This document shows positions 7,641 through 8,247 of a DNA stretch of 8,247 nt, one piece after another (position 1 is the stretch's first letter; every line of letters begins with the position of its first letter). The translations under genes were made by a program, and so were the position numbers. Source of the stretch: DATCRE01 sp964235605 (GTDB lineage Bacteria; Bacteroidota; Bacteroidia; Cytophagales; Cyclobacteriaceae); NCBI GenBank assembly GCA_964235605.1, contig CAXSCR010000102.1:1-8247 (forward strand). The letters run 5' to 3'. A model generated the notes under the pieces. That model was not told the DNA's origin. It made no database searches and saw only the letters and a program-made list of their open reading frames with translations.

Positions 7641-7664
7641 GCAAGGCATCGATAACGATGGTGC
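7641..7664. repeat. Minor hairpin (CATCG / CGATG)
   Basis: CATCG (7647-7651) pairs with CGATG (7656-7660) across an ATAA loop, and outer GCA/TGC pairs (7641-7643 with 7662-7664) extend it through an asymmetric internal loop. It is weak alone and is listed because it continues the series of hairpins in this region. Confidence 0.35.
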
Positions 7665-7670
7665 AAGAAA

Positions 7671-7700
7671 CGCAGTGTCTCCGAAGCGGGAGATTCTGCG
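7671..7700. repeat. Palindrome / hairpin D, related to hairpin at 7356-7388
   Basis: CGCAG+TG+TCTCC (7671-7682) pairs with GGAGA+TT+CTGCG (7689-7700). The two 5-bp stems are separated by a small internal loop that includes a possible G-T wobble. The sequence is homologous to hairpin A (CGCAGnGTCTCCG shared; the loops differ). It lies 57 bases before the next start codon, so it would fall in the 5' leader of that gene if transcription begins upstream. Confidence 0.65.
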
Positions 7701-7756
7701 AAGACAGAATATATATAGCGCATACTAACAATGAAAAACCTTAATTGACTCAAAAT

Positions 7757-8247
7757 ATGAAAACCAAATTACTTACCATTTGTTGCCTACTGCTGGCAAT
7801 GATTACCGGCCATGTGCAAGGCCAAGTCACTTCACCAACGGGAACATTTAATGCCACCAATTTGGGTGTACCCTTCTCCATGCAAACGCAAGGTGTTGCA
7901 CGTGCAACCATAGTGGGTGGCACGGGCACAACGGCCGGATTCGTTGGGATCGGGATAACCGCACCAACGGAAAAGCTGCATGTTAGCGGTGGTAATATTC
8001 TAACCACGGGTAATTTTATTTCTACTGGTGGTATTTTTAATGTTAACAGCACCACCAATCCTTTTATATTTCAATTAAACGCCATTGAAAGAATGCGCAT
8101 TATCAACTCCGGTACATCGGCAGGAAATGTCGGCATAGGTACTGTAAACCCAACGGCAAGATTGGATGTGGTGAGTTTAAATTCGGGTGCTATTATACGC
8201 GCTTCCGGTACCGCTGCGCCAGGAAATATTTCCATGGAGGTTAGCAA
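7757..8247 (+). CDS. Secreted tail-fibre-like protein with VGIGT repeats (partial, runs off the window)
   Basis: An ATG at 7757, with an A-rich leader, opens a frame that stays open to the window end (163 codons). Residues 1-22 form a signal peptide (MKTKLL, hydrophobic ICCLLLAMI, then a GHVQG-Q cleavage region). The mature part has two copies of the VGIGxxxPTxxLxV motif, at residues 63-78 (VGIGITAPTEKLHVSG) and 125-138 (VGIGTVNPTARLDV), and an ERMRI motif between them. This pattern is typical of phage-tail-fibre-like surface proteins of Bacteroidota, which often end in a trimerising peptidase S74/endosialidase-chaperone domain; that part would lie outside the window. It follows the hairpin-rich region, so it probably has its own promoter. 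Such proteins are commonly found near RHS genes in this phylum and may begin a second similar locus. An antisense frame over 7750-8058 is a shadow of this gene. Confidence 0.8.
   Translation, partial: MKTKLLTICCLLLAMITGHVQGQVTSPTGTFNATNLGVPFSMQTQGVARATIVGGTGTTAGFVGIGITAPTEKLHVSGGNILTTGNFISTGGIFNVNSTTNPFIFQLNAIERMRIINSGTSAGNVGIGTVNPTARLDVVSLNSGAIIRASGTAAPGNISMEVS

Larger units (their letters stand above)
7328..7756. other. Non-coding, hairpin-rich intergenic region
   Basis: About 430 bases separate the small membrane-protein gene from the next gene. No credible coding sequence is seen: the open frames on the minus strand here have unremarkable compositions and cross the hairpins. The plus strand alternates GC-rich palindromes (7356-7388, 7514-7536, 7545-7561, 7671-7700) with linkers that are purine-rich and almost free of C (for example only two C in 7398-7480). 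The layout suggests either a composite of interspersed palindromic repeats or a structured RNA. No T-run follows any hairpin, so none is a classical intrinsic terminator, although they could still affect 3' ends of the upstream transcript. Confidence 0.6.

Noticed and set aside
7631..7660. Bacteroidota-type promoter (TTTG ... TAnnTTTG) before the tail-fibre-like gene
   Set aside because: TTTG at 7631 and TAACGATG at 7653 have roughly suitable spacing, but the -7 element matches only partly and overlaps a hairpin. It is too weak to list.
7308..7731. Two minus-strand open frames of 76 and 77 codons in the intergenic region
   Set aside because: They run through palindromes and C-poor linkers, show no recognisable motif and have arbitrary composition. 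They are more likely by-products of repeat DNA than genes.
7731..7748. Five-codon leader peptide (MKNLN) before the tail-fibre-like gene
   Set aside because: The frame is too short to be distinguished from chance, and there is no attenuator-like structure following it.

Overview
This window most likely comes from a Bacteroidota chromosome (Cytophagia/Chitinophagia-like). The main gene has the Bacteroidota form of the RHS shell, with the hyperconserved block GFNGKEKD ... YNPRLGRFLSMDP ... YQFASNTPI ... DGLE. Starts lack Shine-Dalgarno sequences and have A-rich leaders. The downstream gene is a secreted VGIGT-repeat protein of a type common in that phylum.

Layout. (1) Positions 1-162 hold the 5' continuation of the big gene. 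The frame is open only from 28, after two stops (22-27), yet family-like protein sequence continues upstream of the first ATG. The true start is probably outside the window, and the gene looks frameshifted or rearranged near its 5' end. (2) Positions 163-7056 encode one giant RHS/YD-repeat protein of 2297 residues. In order it has a family-typical N-terminal region with CxxC clusters, a plant-type leucine-rich repeat solenoid (12 regular 24-residue repeats plus a degenerate one), an Ig-like linker, a YD-repeat shell, the conserved core, and a 211-residue variable C-terminal tip. The tip looks like an alpha/beta-hydrolase/lipase, with GHSLG nucleophile elbow and plausible Asp and His partners. 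(3) Ten bases later, 7067-7327 encodes a small protein with three predicted membrane helices, a candidate cognate immunity protein. (4) Positions 7328-7756 are non-coding. They contain several strong hairpins, two of them related in sequence, separated by C-poor linkers. This looks like an interspersed palindromic repeat element or a structured RNA. (5) From 7757 to the window end, a new gene encodes a secreted phage-tail-fibre-like protein that runs off the window.

How it fits together. The arrangement reads as a polymorphic-toxin locus: a large carrier (RHS shell plus LRR), an exchangeable enzymatic tip, and an adjacent small AT-rich partner gene. The tip and partner are richer in A+T than the shell, consistent with cassette exchange at the core. 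The toxin and immunity roles are inferred from architecture and position; the sequence does not prove them. No RNA genes, CRISPR arrays, transposases or integrases were seen.
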